The notes: generated by a model from the letters alone, not told the origin. 64,000 nt of DNA from Kistimonas asteriae (GCF_018263925.1 NZ_JAEVHF010000013.1:101924-165923), one strand, 5' to 3'. Counted from the first letter of the stretch, positions 1 to 10,043 are shown. Numbers and translations: made by a program.

Positions 1-298
1 AAGCAGCAATCTGATAGGCGCGTGCCGCCAGACCTGGATCACCGGTCTTGTGCGCCTGTTGCAGGTAATTCCCCAGCGCCAGATCAAACCGCTGGTTATG
101 ACCAGCCACTTCCGCCACCAGCAGATCGTAAAGGGTATCCGGCTCAAATGAAGCGACAGGCTCGCTGCTTTCCTCAACGGTTGCCTGCCCGGCATCGGTC
201 CCTGCGGATGTCATTGAAGACAACTGGGCACAACCGGCAAAGGCTACCGTCGCCAGAAGTAATGGAAGATAACGCAGGCGGGATCTGATCTTTAACAA
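1..298 (-). CDS. TPR-type lipoprotein, N-terminal part (runs off window start)
   Basis: Only the first ~99 codons are present; the gene continues beyond base 1. The reading begins at a TTG (298-296) with a purine-rich GGAAAGAAG about 11 bases upstream. It encodes a lipoprotein signal peptide ending in a lipobox (VAFAGC), then a short acidic linker and a helical segment (NQRFDLALGNYLQQA, later DPGLAARAYQIA) of the kind seen in tetratricopeptide repeats. TPR lipoproteins divergent from hemA are known in pseudomonads and relatives, and this gene is divergent from hemA here. It is probably anchored in the outer membrane. The exact function is unknown. The start is tentative because TTG is used. 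Confidence 0.65.
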   Translation of the reverse strand, partial: MLKIRSRLRYLPLLLATVAFAGCAQLSSMTSAGTDAGQATVEESSEPVASFEPDTLYDLLVAEVAGHNQRFDLALGNYLQQAHKTGDPGLAARAYQIAA

Positions 299-663
299 CG
301 TGATATTCTTCTTTCCGGGAAACCGAGCCTGGTGCAATAATGACACAAGCGCCGTGACAAACACATCCCGACCCAAACACAAGATTTGCAGTTGACGTAT
401 ATCCATAGGAAAATTCTGCTTTCTCCATGCTTCCCTGTGAGGCGTCACTCCCGATGTGAATCAGTTATACGGCGATTGGGCAGGTGACAATCAGGGCTCA
501 GTAATTTTAATACTAGCCCGAGTTACCGGAGAAGAGGGTGGCAATATCAGAAGTTTGCAGCAAAGCGAAAAAAGCCATACTGCAGGCTAGTCTGAAAGAC
601 TACTACCGTGAAGCTTTAGCCAGCTTGTGAGTAGATAAAAGAACAAGGTACCTGACGATTTAT
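299..663. other. Divergent intergenic region before hemA
   Basis: No convincing gene is visible here. It must hold the promoters of the divergent TPR lipoprotein gene and of hemA, but I could not pick a clear -35/-10 pair. The ribosome binding site of hemA is weak. Confidence 0.5.
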
Positions 664-2034
664 ATGGGATTCCTGGCAGTCGGCATCAATCATCAGACAG
701 CACCCGTCAGCCTGAGGGAACAGATTGCGTTCTCGCCTGAACAGCTGATTCCAGCCCTGCAGAATGCCCTGCAGCTGGAACCGGTCAGCGAGATCGCGAT
801 ACTGTCAACCTGCAACCGCACTGAGCTGTACTGTTTCGGGGATGTCAAACCGGAACGGCTATACCAGTGGCTGTCTGACTTTCACCAGATCAACAGTCAT
901 GCGCTGACACAATACGCCTATGCCCACGCTGATGAGGCGGCTATCCAGCACATTATGCGCGTGGCCTGCGGACTGGATTCCCTGGTTCTGGGCGAACCTC
1001 AGATCCTGGGACAGATGAAATCTGCCTACGCAGTCGCTCGCGAGGCCGGGGCTACAGGCACACACCTGAGCCGCCTGTTCCAGGGCACCTTCACCACCGC
1101 CAAACAGGTACGCACACACACGGCGATCGGCGAAAACCCGGTATCAGTGGCTTACGCTGCCGTCACCCTTTCGCGCCAGATCTTTGCCGACCTGTCAGAG
1201 AACACGGCCCTGCTGATCGGTGCCGGAGAAACCATTGAACTGGTGGCCCGTCACCTGAAGGAACAGGGTACTGGCAATATCATTGTCGCCAACCGGACGC
1301 TGGAGCGTGCCCTTCGGCTGGCAGAGAGCGTCAACGGCCACGCCATCCTGCTGTCAGATATTCCGGAAGAGTTGCACAAAGCTGATATCGTCATTGCCTC
1401 CACCGCCAGCCAGCTGCCTATCCTGGGCAAGGGCGCGGTCGAACGAGCCCTGAAAAAACGCCGCCATGCGCCGATCTTCATGGTGGATATCGCCGTCCCC
1501 CGGGACATTGAACCGGAAGTCGGCGACCTGGCCGATGTCTATCTCTACACCGTTGACGATCTGCGCGAAGTCGTGGAAGACAACCTCCGTAGCCGCCAGG
1601 AAGCGGCACAGGCCGCAGAAGAGATCATAGCCACAGGATGTGACGCCTTCCTGAAACGCATCCGCGCCATGGACGTGGTGGATATTCTCAAGTCTTATCG
1701 GGAAAAGGCAGAAATCATTCGCGACCATGAGATCAACAAGGCACTCCGCCTGATACAGAGCGGCCGTCCCGTCGACCAGGTTCTGGCCCAGCTGGCCCGC
1801 GGCCTGACCAACAAACTGATCCACACACCCTGCGTCCAGCTCCGCAAGGCTGGCAGCGAAGGGGATACCGCCTCCATTGCCTTAGCCAGGGATTTTTTTG
1901 ATCTGCAGATTGCAGACACCCTCGAACCTACCCCTATCAAGCCTGCGCCACTACAATCACGCCAGGCCACTGTACGGGCCGTCGATCCAACGCCGTTGAG
2001 CGACGTCCGCCCTCCCAAGGTAAAGAACCACTGA
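664..2034 (+). CDS. hemA: Glutamyl-tRNA reductase
   Basis: Catalyses the NADPH-dependent reduction of glutamyl-tRNA(Glu) to glutamate-1-semialdehyde, the first committed step of C5-pathway tetrapyrrole synthesis in the cytoplasm. The N-terminal domain has the catalytic Cys50 in STCNRTE and the [15 protein letters not shown] signature near residue 105. The Rossmann domain shows [13 protein letters not shown] and NRTLERA, followed by the helical dimerisation domain. At 456 residues it is somewhat longer than the E. coli enzyme, with a Pro-rich C-terminal extension. prfA starts one base after the stop, so the genes are almost certainly co-transcribed, as in many gammaproteobacteria. A second haem gene, hemH, lies further downstream. 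Confidence 0.97.
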   Translation: MGFLAVGINHQTAPVSLREQIAFSPEQLIPALQNALQLEPVSEIAILSTCNRTELYCFGDVKPERLYQWLSDFHQINSHALTQYAYAHADEAAIQHIMRVACGLDSLVLGEPQILGQMKSAYAVAREAGATGTHLSRLFQGTFTTAKQVRTHTAIGENPVSVAYAAVTLSRQIFADLSENTALLIGAGETIELVARHLKEQGTGNIIVANRTLERALRLAESVNGHAILLSDIPEELHKADIVIASTASQLPILGKGAVERALKKRRHAPIFMVDIAVPRDIEPEVGDLADVYLYTVDDLREVVEDNLRSRQEAAQAAEEIIATGCDAFLKRIRAMDVVDILKSYREKAEIIRDHEINKALRLIQSGRPVDQVLAQLARGLTNKLIHTPCVQLRKAGSEGDTASIALARDFFDLQIADTLEPTPIKPAPLQSRQATVRAVDPTPLSDVRPPKVKNH

Positions 2035-2035
2035 A

Positions 2036-3124
2036 ATGAAAGCTTCTATCAGTACCAAGCTTGATAACCTGCAAGACCGCTTTGAAGAACTGAGCGCGCT
2101 GCTCAGCGACCCGGAAATTATTTCCGACCAAAACCGTTTCCGCAGCTTCTCCAAGGAGTACGCTGAGCTGGAACCGGTCGTAAAATGCTATCGCGAATAC
2201 CGCCAGGTGCAGGACGACCTGGAAGAAGCCCGCAGCATGCTGTCCGACTCAGACCCTGACCTGCGCGCCATGGCAGAAGAAGAAGTGGAAACCACACAGG
2301 CCCGTACCGAGTCATTAAGCCAGGAACTGCAGATCCTGCTGCTCCCCAAAGACCCTGATGACGCCAACAACGTATTCCTGGAAATCCGCGCAGGCACAGG
2401 CGGTGATGAAGCGGCCATTTTTGCCGGTGACCTGTTCCGGATGTATTCCCGCTATGCCGAAAGCCAGCGCTGGAAAATCGAAATCCTTAGCGAAAACCTC
2501 GGCGAGCACGGCGGTTACAAAGAGATTATCACCAGGGTTGTTGGTCAGGATGTGTATGCCCAGCTCAAGTTTGAGTCCGGTGCCCATCGGGTTCAACGGG
2601 TACCGGCAACGGAATCACAGGGAAGAATTCATACGTCTGCCTGCACCGTTGCCATCATGCCGGAGCCTGACGAACAGGAAGAGATCAACATCCGCAAGGA
2701 AGACCTGCGGATTGATACCTACCGCTCCTCTGGCGCAGGTGGCCAGCACGTCAATACCACCGATTCTGCCATCCGTATTACCCACCTGCCCTCAGGCATC
2801 GTGGTGGAGTGCCAGGATGAACGTTCACAGCACAAGAACAAGGCCCGCGCACTCTCCCTGCTCAATGCCCGGCTGAAAAACGCCCAACAGGAAGCCCACG
2901 CCAAAGAGATGGCCGACCAACGGAAAAGCCTGGTCGGCAGCGGTGACCGCTCGGAGCGAATTCGAACCTACAACTACCCGCAGGGACGGGTAACCGATCA
3001 CCGTATCAACCTGACGCTCTATAAGCTGCCGGAAATCATTGAAGGCGATCTGGCCCCGGTGATCGAACCGCTACGTCAGGAACATCAGGCAGAACTGCTG
3101 GCTTCACTGGCAGGCGAGAATTAA
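2036..3124 (+). CDS. prfA: Peptide chain release factor 1
   Basis: RF1 recognises UAA and UAG stop codons and triggers hydrolysis of peptidyl-tRNA on the ribosome. The 362-residue protein has the GGQ peptidyl-transferase motif at residues 235-237 ([16 protein letters not shown]) and the PxT-type recognition tripeptide (PAT) at about 190-192. Length and architecture are normal for the family. The stop codon overlaps the start of prmC (TAATG), which suits translational coupling because PrmC methylates the GGQ glutamine of this very protein. Confidence 0.97.
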   Translation: MKASISTKLDNLQDRFEELSALLSDPEIISDQNRFRSFSKEYAELEPVVKCYREYRQVQDDLEEARSMLSDSDPDLRAMAEEEVETTQARTESLSQELQILLLPKDPDDANNVFLEIRAGTGGDEAAIFAGDLFRMYSRYAESQRWKIEILSENLGEHGGYKEIITRVVGQDVYAQLKFESGAHRVQRVPATESQGRIHTSACTVAIMPEPDEQEEINIRKEDLRIDTYRSSGAGGQHVNTTDSAIRITHLPSGIVVECQDERSQHKNKARALSLLNARLKNAQQEAHAKEMADQRKSLVGSGDRSERIRTYNYPQGRVTDHRINLTLYKLPEIIEGDLAPVIEPLRQEHQAELLASLAGEN

Positions 3125-3957
3125 TGCAGGTCAGGGATATTCTACAACGCGCCAGGGAATTAACCTCACTGAGTAGCACGCCTGCACTGGATGTTGAGCT
3201 ACTGCTCTGCCATGTGCTGGACAAACCACGTAGCTGGCTGTTTACCTGGCCGGAACATGAATTAACGACAGATCAGCTGGCGGCCGTCAACCAACTGATC
3301 GATCGACGCCTGATCGGCCACCCTGTCGCGCACCTGATCGGCACCCGCGATTTCTGGAATCTGACACTGAATGTCAGCCCCGATACGCTCATCCCACGTC
3401 CCGATACCGAGCTTTTAGTCGAGCAGGCACTTGCCTGCCTCGACCCGTCGCCGTACAAAGTGGCCGACCTGGGCACCGGCACCGGCGCGATTGCCCTGGC
3501 GCTGGCGGTAGAGCGGCCAAACTGGGAGGTTGCAGGCACCGACCGGGTCGAAGCCGCTGTCGAGCTTGCCCGGCAAAATGCCGACATGAACGCATTGCTG
3601 CATGTGCAGTTCTACACTGGCTCATGGTGTGATGCCTTACCTGACAAGGATTACGATCTTATCGTCAGCAATCCGCCCTATATCAGGACAGATGATCCGC
3701 ATCTGCACCAGGGTGATGTTCGCTTTGAGCCCAGTTCCGCCCTGGCATCCGGCATCGACGGATTGGACGACATTAGAATCATTGCCAAGCAGGCATTACA
3801 GCATCTGAAACCCCGCGGCTGGCTGCTTCTGGAGCATGGCTATGACCAGGGGGATGATGTCAGAAATATCCTGACCCAGCAGAATTATACCGACATAGAA
3901 ACCCTTCGTGATCTTGCCGGACATGAACGCATTACCCGGGGACGACGCTTTGACTGA
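3124..3957 (+). CDS. prmC: Release-factor glutamine N5-methyltransferase
   Basis: A SAM-dependent methyltransferase that modifies the glutamine of the GGQ motif of RF1 and RF2. The N-terminal helical substrate-binding domain is followed by the SAM site DLGTGTGA (residues 115-122) and the catalytic NPPYI motif (183-187). The 277-residue length is typical. The ATG overlaps the prfA stop by one base, and the 3' end overlaps the following moeB-like gene, so the four genes from hemA form one tight operon. Confidence 0.96.
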   Translation: MQVRDILQRARELTSLSSTPALDVELLLCHVLDKPRSWLFTWPEHELTTDQLAAVNQLIDRRLIGHPVAHLIGTRDFWNLTLNVSPDTLIPRPDTELLVEQALACLDPSPYKVADLGTGTGAIALALAVERPNWEVAGTDRVEAAVELARQNADMNALLHVQFYTGSWCDALPDKDYDLIVSNPPYIRTDDPHLHQGDVRFEPSSALASGIDGLDDIRIIAKQALQHLKPRGWLLLEHGYDQGDDVRNILTQQNYTDIETLRDLAGHERITRGRRFD

Positions 3958-4711
3958 AACACTCAGCGACCAGCAACTGTTACGCTATAGCCGCCAAATC
4001 ATGCTGCCGGAACTGGATATCGCCGGTCAGGAAAAACTGCTGAATAGCCGGGTATTGGTGATTGGCGCCGGTGGTCTTGGCTGCCCGGTGGCTATGTATC
4101 TGTCTGCTGCCGGAGTCGGCACGCTCGTGATTGTCGATCATGACGATGTGGATGAGAGCAATCTTCAGCGCCAGATTGCCCACACGATACGCGACCTTGG
4201 CAAACCGAAAGTCTTTTCCGTCACTGAATCGCTTCATGCCCAGAACCCAGATACCCGCGTGATGGCCATTGCCCGTAAGCTCAGCGAACCTGAACTGCTG
4301 GAAGAAGCCGGTGCCGCCGATGTCGTGGTGGACTGCACCGACAACTTCCAGAGCCGCCATGCCATCAACGAGGCCTGCATCAGAACGGGGACACTCCTGG
4401 TTTCCGGCGCTGCCATTGGTTTCAGCGGACAAGTCGCTATTTTCGGTCTTTCTGATGGTCCCTGTTATCACTGCCTGTATCCCGATACCGACGACCAGCA
4501 ACCGACTTGCAGTGAATCAGGTATTTTGTCCCCCGTAACCGGCGTCATTGGCTCTATTCAGGCAACAGAAACCATCAAACTCCTGACGAATATCGGACAA
4601 TCACTTTCTGGACGACTCATGCTGTTTGATGCCCTGAGCATGACCTGGCAGACACTGAACCTGTCACGCAATGCCAACTGCTCCGTCTGCGGTACCAAAG
4701 CCCGAACATAA
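3950..4711 (+). CDS. moeB: Molybdopterin-synthase adenylyltransferase (MoeB/HesA/ThiF family)
   Basis: MoeB adenylates the C-terminal glycine of MoaD so that it can receive sulfur for molybdopterin synthesis. Visible features are the ATP-binding GAGGLGCPVAMYL, the DNLQRQ-type segment SNLQRQIAHT, and the paired zinc ligands CYHC and CSVC. I prefer the TTG at 3950 because the protein then begins TETLSDQQLLRYSRQI, aligning with the E. coli N terminus, and GGGGA sits 7 bases upstream. GTG 3908 and ATG 3923 are alternatives in the same frame. It overlaps the end of prmC. A ThiF role in thiamine synthesis cannot be excluded, but the long Mo-cofactor cluster at 43-49 kb lacks its own moeB. Confidence 0.88.
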   Translation: MTETLSDQQLLRYSRQIMLPELDIAGQEKLLNSRVLVIGAGGLGCPVAMYLSAAGVGTLVIVDHDDVDESNLQRQIAHTIRDLGKPKVFSVTESLHAQNPDTRVMAIARKLSEPELLEEAGAADVVVDCTDNFQSRHAINEACIRTGTLLVSGAAIGFSGQVAIFGLSDGPCYHCLYPDTDDQQPTCSESGILSPVTGVIGSIQATETIKLLTNIGQSLSGRLMLFDALSMTWQTLNLSRNANCSVCGTKART

Positions 4712-4795
4712 TCACTTAACAGAAAGACACTTTTGCCAGAACAAGGACGTTAGGCTATATCTGAATGGCATTTCAGACCGTCGCGGTGCCGTTCG

Positions 4796-5857
4796 ATGCA
4801 GGAAGATTACCCCCGCAATTTTACCGGCTATGGCGGACAACCGCCGAAGGTCCAGTGGCCCAACAACTGCCGCCTCGCCATCAGTTTTGTATTAAATTAC
4901 GAAGAAGGCGCTGAATCCTGTCGTCTTGATGGTGATCCTTCATCAGAATCTTTTTTAACGGATTTACCCGGCACCCGCCCCCTCTCATGTGCCAGGCACT
5001 TTAACTGTGAGTCGATCTTTGCCTATGGCGCCACCAGTGGCGCCTGGCGTTTACTCAATCTGTTTGACGACTTCTCTCTCCCTGTCACCGTATTCGCCTG
5101 CGGCATGGCTCTTGAACGCAATCTCCCTCTGGCACAGAAACTGGCCGAGTCCGACCATGAGATTGCGGGACACGGTTACCGCTGGATTGATTACCGGGTG
5201 ATCCCAATAGCCATTGAGAAAAGCCATATTCGCAAAACATTAGAAGTCATAGAAAAGCTGACCCACAAGGAAGTCGTTGGCTGGTACACCGGTCGACACA
5301 GTGAAAACACCCGTCGACTGATACAGGAGATGGGTTTGCTATACGATTCTGACGCTTACAATGATGACCTGCCTTACTATATTGATGTCGCCGGTCAGGC
5401 CCACTTGGTTGTTCCCTACAACCTGGTCACCAATGATTTTCGTTATTCCACATCACCCGGCTGGAACAGTCCGGAAGACTGCCTGCAGAATCTGCGGGCA
5501 GCCTTTGATTGTCTTTACCGCGAGGGTGAGGAATGCCCGAAAATGCTGTCGATAGGCCTGCATGGACGCCTGTCCGGGCAGCCCGGTCGAACAGAAGCAC
5601 TCCGTCGTTTTCTGGATTATGCGCTGAGCCATGAGGATGTCTGGGTTTGTCGCCGTATGGATATCGCCCGACACTGGCTTTCACACCAGCCCAGTCATCA
5701 CGATCAGGATTCAGGCGACAATACCCAGGCGACAATACCCAGGCGCCATTGCCAAACGCGCTTGATCTCTCGGTCACCGAATAAACGACAGCATCAACTT
5801 TTCCGCTTTCCGGAGACAGAACCCCCTCCTGATGCCTATAATGCCCATCGGTTATGA
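4796..5857 (+). CDS. puuE: Putative allantoinase / polysaccharide-deacetylase-family hydrolase (PuuE-like) with altered C terminus
   Basis: The product resembles the PuuE branch of the carbohydrate esterase 4 fold, metal-independent allantoinases that open allantoin during urate breakdown. The N terminus (YPRNFTGYGGQPP, then ISFVLNYEEGAE) and the later VGWYTGRHSENTRRL and SIGLHGRLSG segments are the characteristic blocks. A 14-bp tandem duplication at 5712-5745 shifts the frame after DSGDNTQA, so the last ~49 residues are a basic, Pro-rich tail unrelated to the expected end. Removing one repeat copy gives a stop at 5782-5784 and a ~324-residue protein, closer to the family length. The conserved core is upstream of the shift, so activity may survive. 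No other urate-pathway genes are nearby, so the substrate is inferred. Confidence 0.8.
   Translation: MQEDYPRNFTGYGGQPPKVQWPNNCRLAISFVLNYEEGAESCRLDGDPSSESFLTDLPGTRPLSCARHFNCESIFAYGATSGAWRLLNLFDDFSLPVTVFACGMALERNLPLAQKLAESDHEIAGHGYRWIDYRVIPIAIEKSHIRKTLEVIEKLTHKEVVGWYTGRHSENTRRLIQEMGLLYDSDAYNDDLPYYIDVAGQAHLVVPYNLVTNDFRYSTSPGWNSPEDCLQNLRAAFDCLYREGEECPKMLSIGLHGRLSGQPGRTEALRRFLDYALSHEDVWVCRRMDIARHWLSHQPSHHDQDSGDNTQATIPRRHCQTRLISRSPNKRQHQLFRFPETEPPPDAYNAHRL
5712..5745 (+). repeat. 14-bp tandem duplication inside the puuE-like gene
   Basis: The unit CAGGCGACAATACC is present twice in perfect tandem and followed by CAGGCG, giving a 34-base run with period 14. Because 14 is not a multiple of three, the second copy shifts the reading frame of the enclosing gene. 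Confidence 0.95.
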
Positions 5858-6038
5858 GAAGCCCCCAAACGGCAAACCGACAAAAGACCACGCTATCCGC
5901 CATCTCTGGCCTGGATCCTGCGTATAAGTACTATTCAGGAATTACAAAAGTTGAAAGATTCCAATATAGTTCACTTTTTTTATCAACTTTAGGGGCGTTC
6001 GTGTCATGATACGTGGCACGGCAATTACTGGAGGCTGC

Positions 6039-7226
6039 ATGGTCGAAGCCATTCGCCGATTTTTGAAGCACGAAACATCTGTTGGCATTCTGTTGATCGT
6101 GGCCGCCACGCTGGCGATGATTGCGGCCAATACACCACTGAATGTCTATTACGACCTGCTGCTGTCTGTTCCGATTACCGTGGCTGTCGGCTCTCTGGCC
6201 ATTGCCAAACCCATCCTGCTGTGGATCAACGACGGCCTGATGGCGTTGTTCTTCCTGCTGATTGGCCTTGAAGTCAAACGTGAATTTCTGGTGGGTGAGT
6301 TATCCAGCCGTTCCCAGGTAATACTACCTGCGATGGCAGCGCTGGGTGGCATGGTGATACCCGCGCTCTGCTACGCGGCACTGAATTATGATGACCCCAT
6401 CGGCATCAAAGGCTGGGCGATTCCTGCCGCCACTGACATTGCTTTCTCCCTGGGGGTTCTGGCCCTGCTGGGTAAGCGCGTACCGCCTTCACTGAAGATT
6501 TTCCTGCTGGCACTTGCCATTATTGATGACCTTGGCGCCATCGTTATCATCGCACTGTTCTACACCACGGATCTGGCTATTGAGTCCATTGTACTGGCCT
6601 CTATCTGTTTGACATTGTTGATTGCCTTTAACCGCTGCGGGGTATCCAAACTCGGCCCCTATATCGTTGTCGGTGTCATCATGTGGGCCTGTGTGCTGAA
6701 GTCCGGCGTACACGCCACACTGGCAGGTGTTGCACTGGCATTCACGATTCCCATCCAGACCCGGAATGAATACGGCCGCTCCCTGCTGATTGACCTGGAA
6801 CACAAGCTGCACGGCAGCGTCAATTACTGGATATTACCTATCTTCGCCTTCGCCAACGCCGGTGTCGGCCTGAGCGTTGCCCAATTCCAGAGTCTGCTGG
6901 ACCCGAGCCCCCTGGGCGTCATCATCGGCCTGTTTATTGGTAAGCAGCTGGGTGTATTCGGATTTACCTGGCTAACCATCAAGGCCGGTATCGCCAAACT
7001 GCCGACAGGGACGTCCTGGTCGCATATCTATGGCATGTCGATCCTGTGTGGTATCGGTTTCACCATGAGTCTGTTCATCGGTACCCTGGCCTTTGAAGAA
7101 ACCGGCCCTGAATATTTGATTGCCGACCGTGTCGGGATTCTGGTGGGTTCGTTCATCTCAGCCATTGTGGGCTATATCGTCCTGCGCTACTTCACGCCCA
7201 AGCCCACCAGCAAAGAGACCACTTAA
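6039..7226 (+). CDS. nhaA: Na+/H+ antiporter NhaA
   Basis: An inner-membrane electrogenic antiporter exchanging protons for sodium, used for salt and alkaline-pH tolerance. The start at 6039 is chosen because GGAGG lies 4 bases upstream and the protein then begins [15 protein letters not shown], as in the family; the upstream ATG at 6006 has no such site. At 395 residues it matches the usual length. It has about 11-12 hydrophobic helices, the [15 protein letters not shown] region, and the paired aspartates of the ion site in [11 protein letters not shown], with the [11 protein letters not shown] segment before it. Confidence 0.96.
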   Translation: MVEAIRRFLKHETSVGILLIVAATLAMIAANTPLNVYYDLLLSVPITVAVGSLAIAKPILLWINDGLMALFFLLIGLEVKREFLVGELSSRSQVILPAMAALGGMVIPALCYAALNYDDPIGIKGWAIPAATDIAFSLGVLALLGKRVPPSLKIFLLALAIIDDLGAIVIIALFYTTDLAIESIVLASICLTLLIAFNRCGVSKLGPYIVVGVIMWACVLKSGVHATLAGVALAFTIPIQTRNEYGRSLLIDLEHKLHGSVNYWILPIFAFANAGVGLSVAQFQSLLDPSPLGVIIGLFIGKQLGVFGFTWLTIKAGIAKLPTGTSWSHIYGMSILCGIGFTMSLFIGTLAFEETGPEYLIADRVGILVGSFISAIVGYIVLRYFTPKPTSKETT

Positions 7227-7238
7227 AGCCAATCCCAT

Positions 7239-7267
7239 ACCTGAAACTGGTTCTCCCAGTTTCAGGT
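7239..7267 (+). terminator. 12-bp perfect hairpin after nhaA
   Basis: ACCTGAAACTGG and CCAGTTTCAGGT form a perfect 12-bp stem around a 5-base loop, immediately after the nhaA stop codon. No U-tract follows, so it is either a non-canonical terminator or an mRNA-stabilising hairpin. Confidence 0.5.
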
Positions 7268-7337
7268 GACAGAGTGGCTGGTTCAGTCACTTTCCTATGA
7301 TACCCAACCACAAAATAAACAGTCTTCGGAGAGAAGC

Positions 7338-8345
7338 ATGCAAGGCCGCGCGGTATTACTGGTCAACCTGGGGTCACCCGACTCCCCTGAAGTCAGCGAT
7401 GTCAGGCGTTACCTCAACGAATTTCTGATGGACAAGTATGTCATCGACCTGCCCTGGCCCCTGCGTCGTTTGATTGTCAGCGCCTTCGTGTTACCAAGCC
7501 GTCCCAAACAGTCTGCTGAGGCCTACCAGTCAGTCTGGTTGCCAGAAGGTTCACCGTTAAAAGTCATCAGTGAAAAGGTCAGGGAGAAACTGCAGGCACA
7601 AACCGATATTCCGGTTCGACTGGCAATGCGTTATGGCTCACCCTCTATTGAGCAAGAGCTAGTAGCACTGGCTCGTCAGGAAGATGTTCAAGAGATTTTC
7701 CTGCTGCCCATGTATCCGCACTATGCCATGTCTACCGTAAAGACATGCATCGAAGAAGCGCAGCGGGTCGTGCAAACACATGGCATCCACAAGACATTAA
7801 CTATCCATCCGGTTTTCTATAACCACCCGGATTATATTCATGCCCTGGTAGAAAGCGCCCGTCCCTGGCTGGAAGAGGATTATGATCACCTGCTGTTCAG
7901 CTATCACGGTGTACCGGAACGGCATATCCGCAAGGATGACACTACCGGCAGCCACTGCCTGACCCCAGACTGCTGCCAGAAACCGTCAGAGGCGCACGCA
8001 ACCTGTTATCGCCATCAGCTGTATCAGACGACTGCCGAGTTTGTACGTGCTGCGGGTATCCCTGACAACCGCTACTCCGTTGCCTTTCAATCGCGGCTGG
8101 GCAAAGCCAAATGGCTGGAACCGTATACCGATAAAACCATTGAGCAACTGGCCCGTCAGGGTGTCAAACGCCTGCTGGTGATGTGTCCGGCCTTTACGGC
8201 AGATTGCCTGGAAACGCTGGAGGAAATTGCCATGCAGGGACAGGAAATCTTCGAGGCTGCCGGTGGCGAGACATTAACACTGATTCCCTGCCTGAACGAC
8301 CATCCGGTCTGGATCAGTACGCTCAAGCAGTGGATTGAAGCGTAA
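7338..8345 (+). CDS. hemH: Ferrochelatase
   Basis: Inserts ferrous iron into protoporphyrin IX, the last step of haem synthesis. The start at 7338 has GGAGAG just upstream and gives an N terminus QGRAVLLVNLGSPDSPE; an in-frame upstream GTG at 7266 would add 24 unlikely residues. Family blocks seen are AMRYGSPSIEQEL, FSYHGVPERHIRKDD with the catalytic histidine, VAFQSRLGKAKWL and the C-terminal CPAFTADCLETLEEI. The 335-residue length is normal. Several cysteines lie in the middle (HCLTPDCC) and near the C terminus, so a cluster-binding form is possible but not shown. Confidence 0.96.
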   Translation: MQGRAVLLVNLGSPDSPEVSDVRRYLNEFLMDKYVIDLPWPLRRLIVSAFVLPSRPKQSAEAYQSVWLPEGSPLKVISEKVREKLQAQTDIPVRLAMRYGSPSIEQELVALARQEDVQEIFLLPMYPHYAMSTVKTCIEEAQRVVQTHGIHKTLTIHPVFYNHPDYIHALVESARPWLEEDYDHLLFSYHGVPERHIRKDDTTGSHCLTPDCCQKPSEAHATCYRHQLYQTTAEFVRAAGIPDNRYSVAFQSRLGKAKWLEPYTDKTIEQLARQGVKRLLVMCPAFTADCLETLEEIAMQGQEIFEAAGGETLTLIPCLNDHPVWISTLKQWIEA

Positions 8346-8360
8346 GCCCAAAACTATGAC

Positions 8361-8383
8361 AAAACCGGCTCATCAGGAGCCGG
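8361..8383 (-). terminator. Terminator of the YajG-like gene, overlapping its stop
   Basis: On the minus strand GAGCCGG and CCGGCTC make a 7-bp GC stem followed by four T's. The hairpin overlaps the last codons of the lipoprotein gene. hemH converges on it from the other side. Confidence 0.6.
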
Positions 8384-8951
8384 CTGTACCACCCAGGAAA
8401 TTCAGCAGCGCCTGATCATCCATCGCGCGCGCCAATACCTTATTAATAATGGCATTCACCATTTCCTCATTCTGGCTGTCTGATGGCGCCTTGATGGTAC
8501 GGTAATGGTCTTCAGAGACATAGCGCCCCGCATAACGTCGACCATCCTTCAGGATTTCAATCCGTATGGCGGCTTTCAGATCAACGCCGGAGACATAATC
8601 CCCGTACGGCACCGTGTAGGACAACTCATCCATGTAAACCTGCACCTGAGGAACGGTTGTGCTGCTGACAGGCTCCATTCCCATGGATTGCAATACATTA
8701 TCAACTGCGACCTTGATGGAACGGGCAAACTGCTCATCCAAGTAGATGAAATTGGTCGTTTTGTAGATCCCGCCCCGGGTGCCAAGCTGCGGTGTCGCCC
8801 GCTCATCATAGACGGTGACCGCCACAGGACCGCTCAGCTGGGCCGTGCGCTCTGCAATCTTGATATCTGGCACAACCTCAACCGTCTGAGGTCCCAGGAT
8901 ACAACCGCCCAGCGCCATGGTCAGTCCGAGTATTGCTAACTGTTTTTTCAT
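8373..8951 (-). CDS. YajG-family lipoprotein
   Basis: A 192-residue predicted lipoprotein, the same length as E. coli YajG. The lipobox LGGC follows a short signal peptide (MKKQLAILGLTMA), and the residue after Cys is Ile, consistent with outer-membrane sorting. The mature part is a small alpha/beta domain with a conserved-looking VYDERATPQLGTRGG segment. The start at 8951 is preferred over upstream in-frame starts because it opens directly with the signal peptide. Function in the family is not well established. It is convergent with hemH. Confidence 0.75.
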   Translation of the reverse strand: MKKQLAILGLTMALGGCILGPQTVEVVPDIKIAERTAQLSGPVAVTVYDERATPQLGTRGGIYKTTNFIYLDEQFARSIKVAVDNVLQSMGMEPVSSTTVPQVQVYMDELSYTVPYGDYVSGVDLKAAIRIEILKDGRRYAGRYVSEDHYRTIKAPSDSQNEEMVNAIINKVLARAMDDQALLNFLGGTAGS

Positions 8952-9104
8952 GGTTGATCTCTGTCTCAACACCATTCCTGATTCACCACCACTAAAGAAA
9001 CAAATACAACGCAATAAGGCAGCGAGATTATATTACGTTTACTGCAAGGAGCGCATTGTGAGCTGTTTTATACTTTTATAATACGTGACCGTTGCTGGGC
9101 AGGG

Positions 9105-10043
9105 ATGATGGCTAAAGTGAACGGAGTTGGTAGTCTCAAAGCGTTATACTCTAACGCCAAAGAGTCCGTTTCCCCAAAATCTCTTTTAAAGGCGCTCAAT
9201 CGAAAGATAAGCCAGATAACCCACCCCACAAAACAACCCGTTTTATCGCTATCAACGGACAAAACCCCACCCACTCCGGATAAAACATTACCAACCAGGA
9301 CTGTCAGCCACCATACGCCCAACAATACAACACTGTCCCGTCCTCCAGGTAACCCTGCAAATCCCGCATCGGCTCAAAAGCAGGCTGTTTATCAAAATTA
9401 TGAGAGAGCCTCACAACAATTGACCGATTTAAACAGCATTCAACGCTTTAAAAAAGACCTTCTGATGGGGTACGGAGCAGGCAACCTTAATGATGCCCAG
9501 TTCAGCCAACTCTCCGGCAAAGTCACTTCCGCATTGTTCAGACTTGTCCGCCAGGGACAAGTAGCCAATCTATCACTGACGCTCCTGACACCTTTGGTAG
9601 GCGATGACAAAGCCAGAGAAATCATGAAAGACGTTGATACGCAGCTGACAACACGCCTCAACACACTGAGATGCGGAGCAGCACAACATCCCAATACGCT
9701 GTATGAAAATCTGTCTAACAAGGGCAAGCAACTCAGTACATTGCGAGACGCCATAGCGTTTAAACGAGAACTGTTGGCACGTACTGGATCAAAGGAACTA
9801 TCCTCGGATAAATTCCAGAAATTACATATAAACGCACTTATCCCAGCATTGAAGAAACTGGCCCAGAAACCCGAGCAGGCAAAACAGATGACTTATAAAC
9901 GCCTGAGCCTATTAGTCGGTGGTTTTCAGGCAACCGAAATACTAAAAATATGCAGAAGTACACTTTTGAAAGCAGACATGCAGCTATTAAAAAGCCTTAA
10001 GAATATACCCGACCCACCAACACATACACCACCTGCAGCATAA
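9105..10043 (+). CDS. Orphan protein with two-copy internal repeat
   Basis: I do not recognise this 312-residue protein. Residues 1-40 are basic, 45-95 form a Pro/Thr/Asn-rich linker, and 98-298 contain two similar ~95-residue helical units. In both units the pattern FK(K/R)(D/E)LL, then a Gly-containing turn, L..(A/D)(Q/K)F..L, AL..L, Q, and a closing L..LVG...A.EI+K recurs at matching spacing. There is no signal peptide or membrane segment. The gene is more AT-rich than its neighbours and stands alone between a convergent-neighbour lipoprotein and leuA. An adaptor or secreted effector is possible but unproven. Two adjacent ATGs (9105, 9108) are possible starts. Confidence 0.6.
   Translation: MMAKVNGVGSLKALYSNAKESVSPKSLLKALNRKISQITHPTKQPVLSLSTDKTPPTPDKTLPTRTVSHHTPNNTTLSRPPGNPANPASAQKQAVYQNYERASQQLTDLNSIQRFKKDLLMGYGAGNLNDAQFSQLSGKVTSALFRLVRQGQVANLSLTLLTPLVGDDKAREIMKDVDTQLTTRLNTLRCGAAQHPNTLYENLSNKGKQLSTLRDAIAFKRELLARTGSKELSSDKFQKLHINALIPALKKLAQKPEQAKQMTYKRLSLLVGGFQATEILKICRSTLLKADMQLLKSLKNIPDPPTHTPPAA

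Noticed and set aside
7266..7337. Upstream in-frame start for hemH
   Set aside because: The added residues have no counterpart in ferrochelatases and overlap the hairpin after nhaA.
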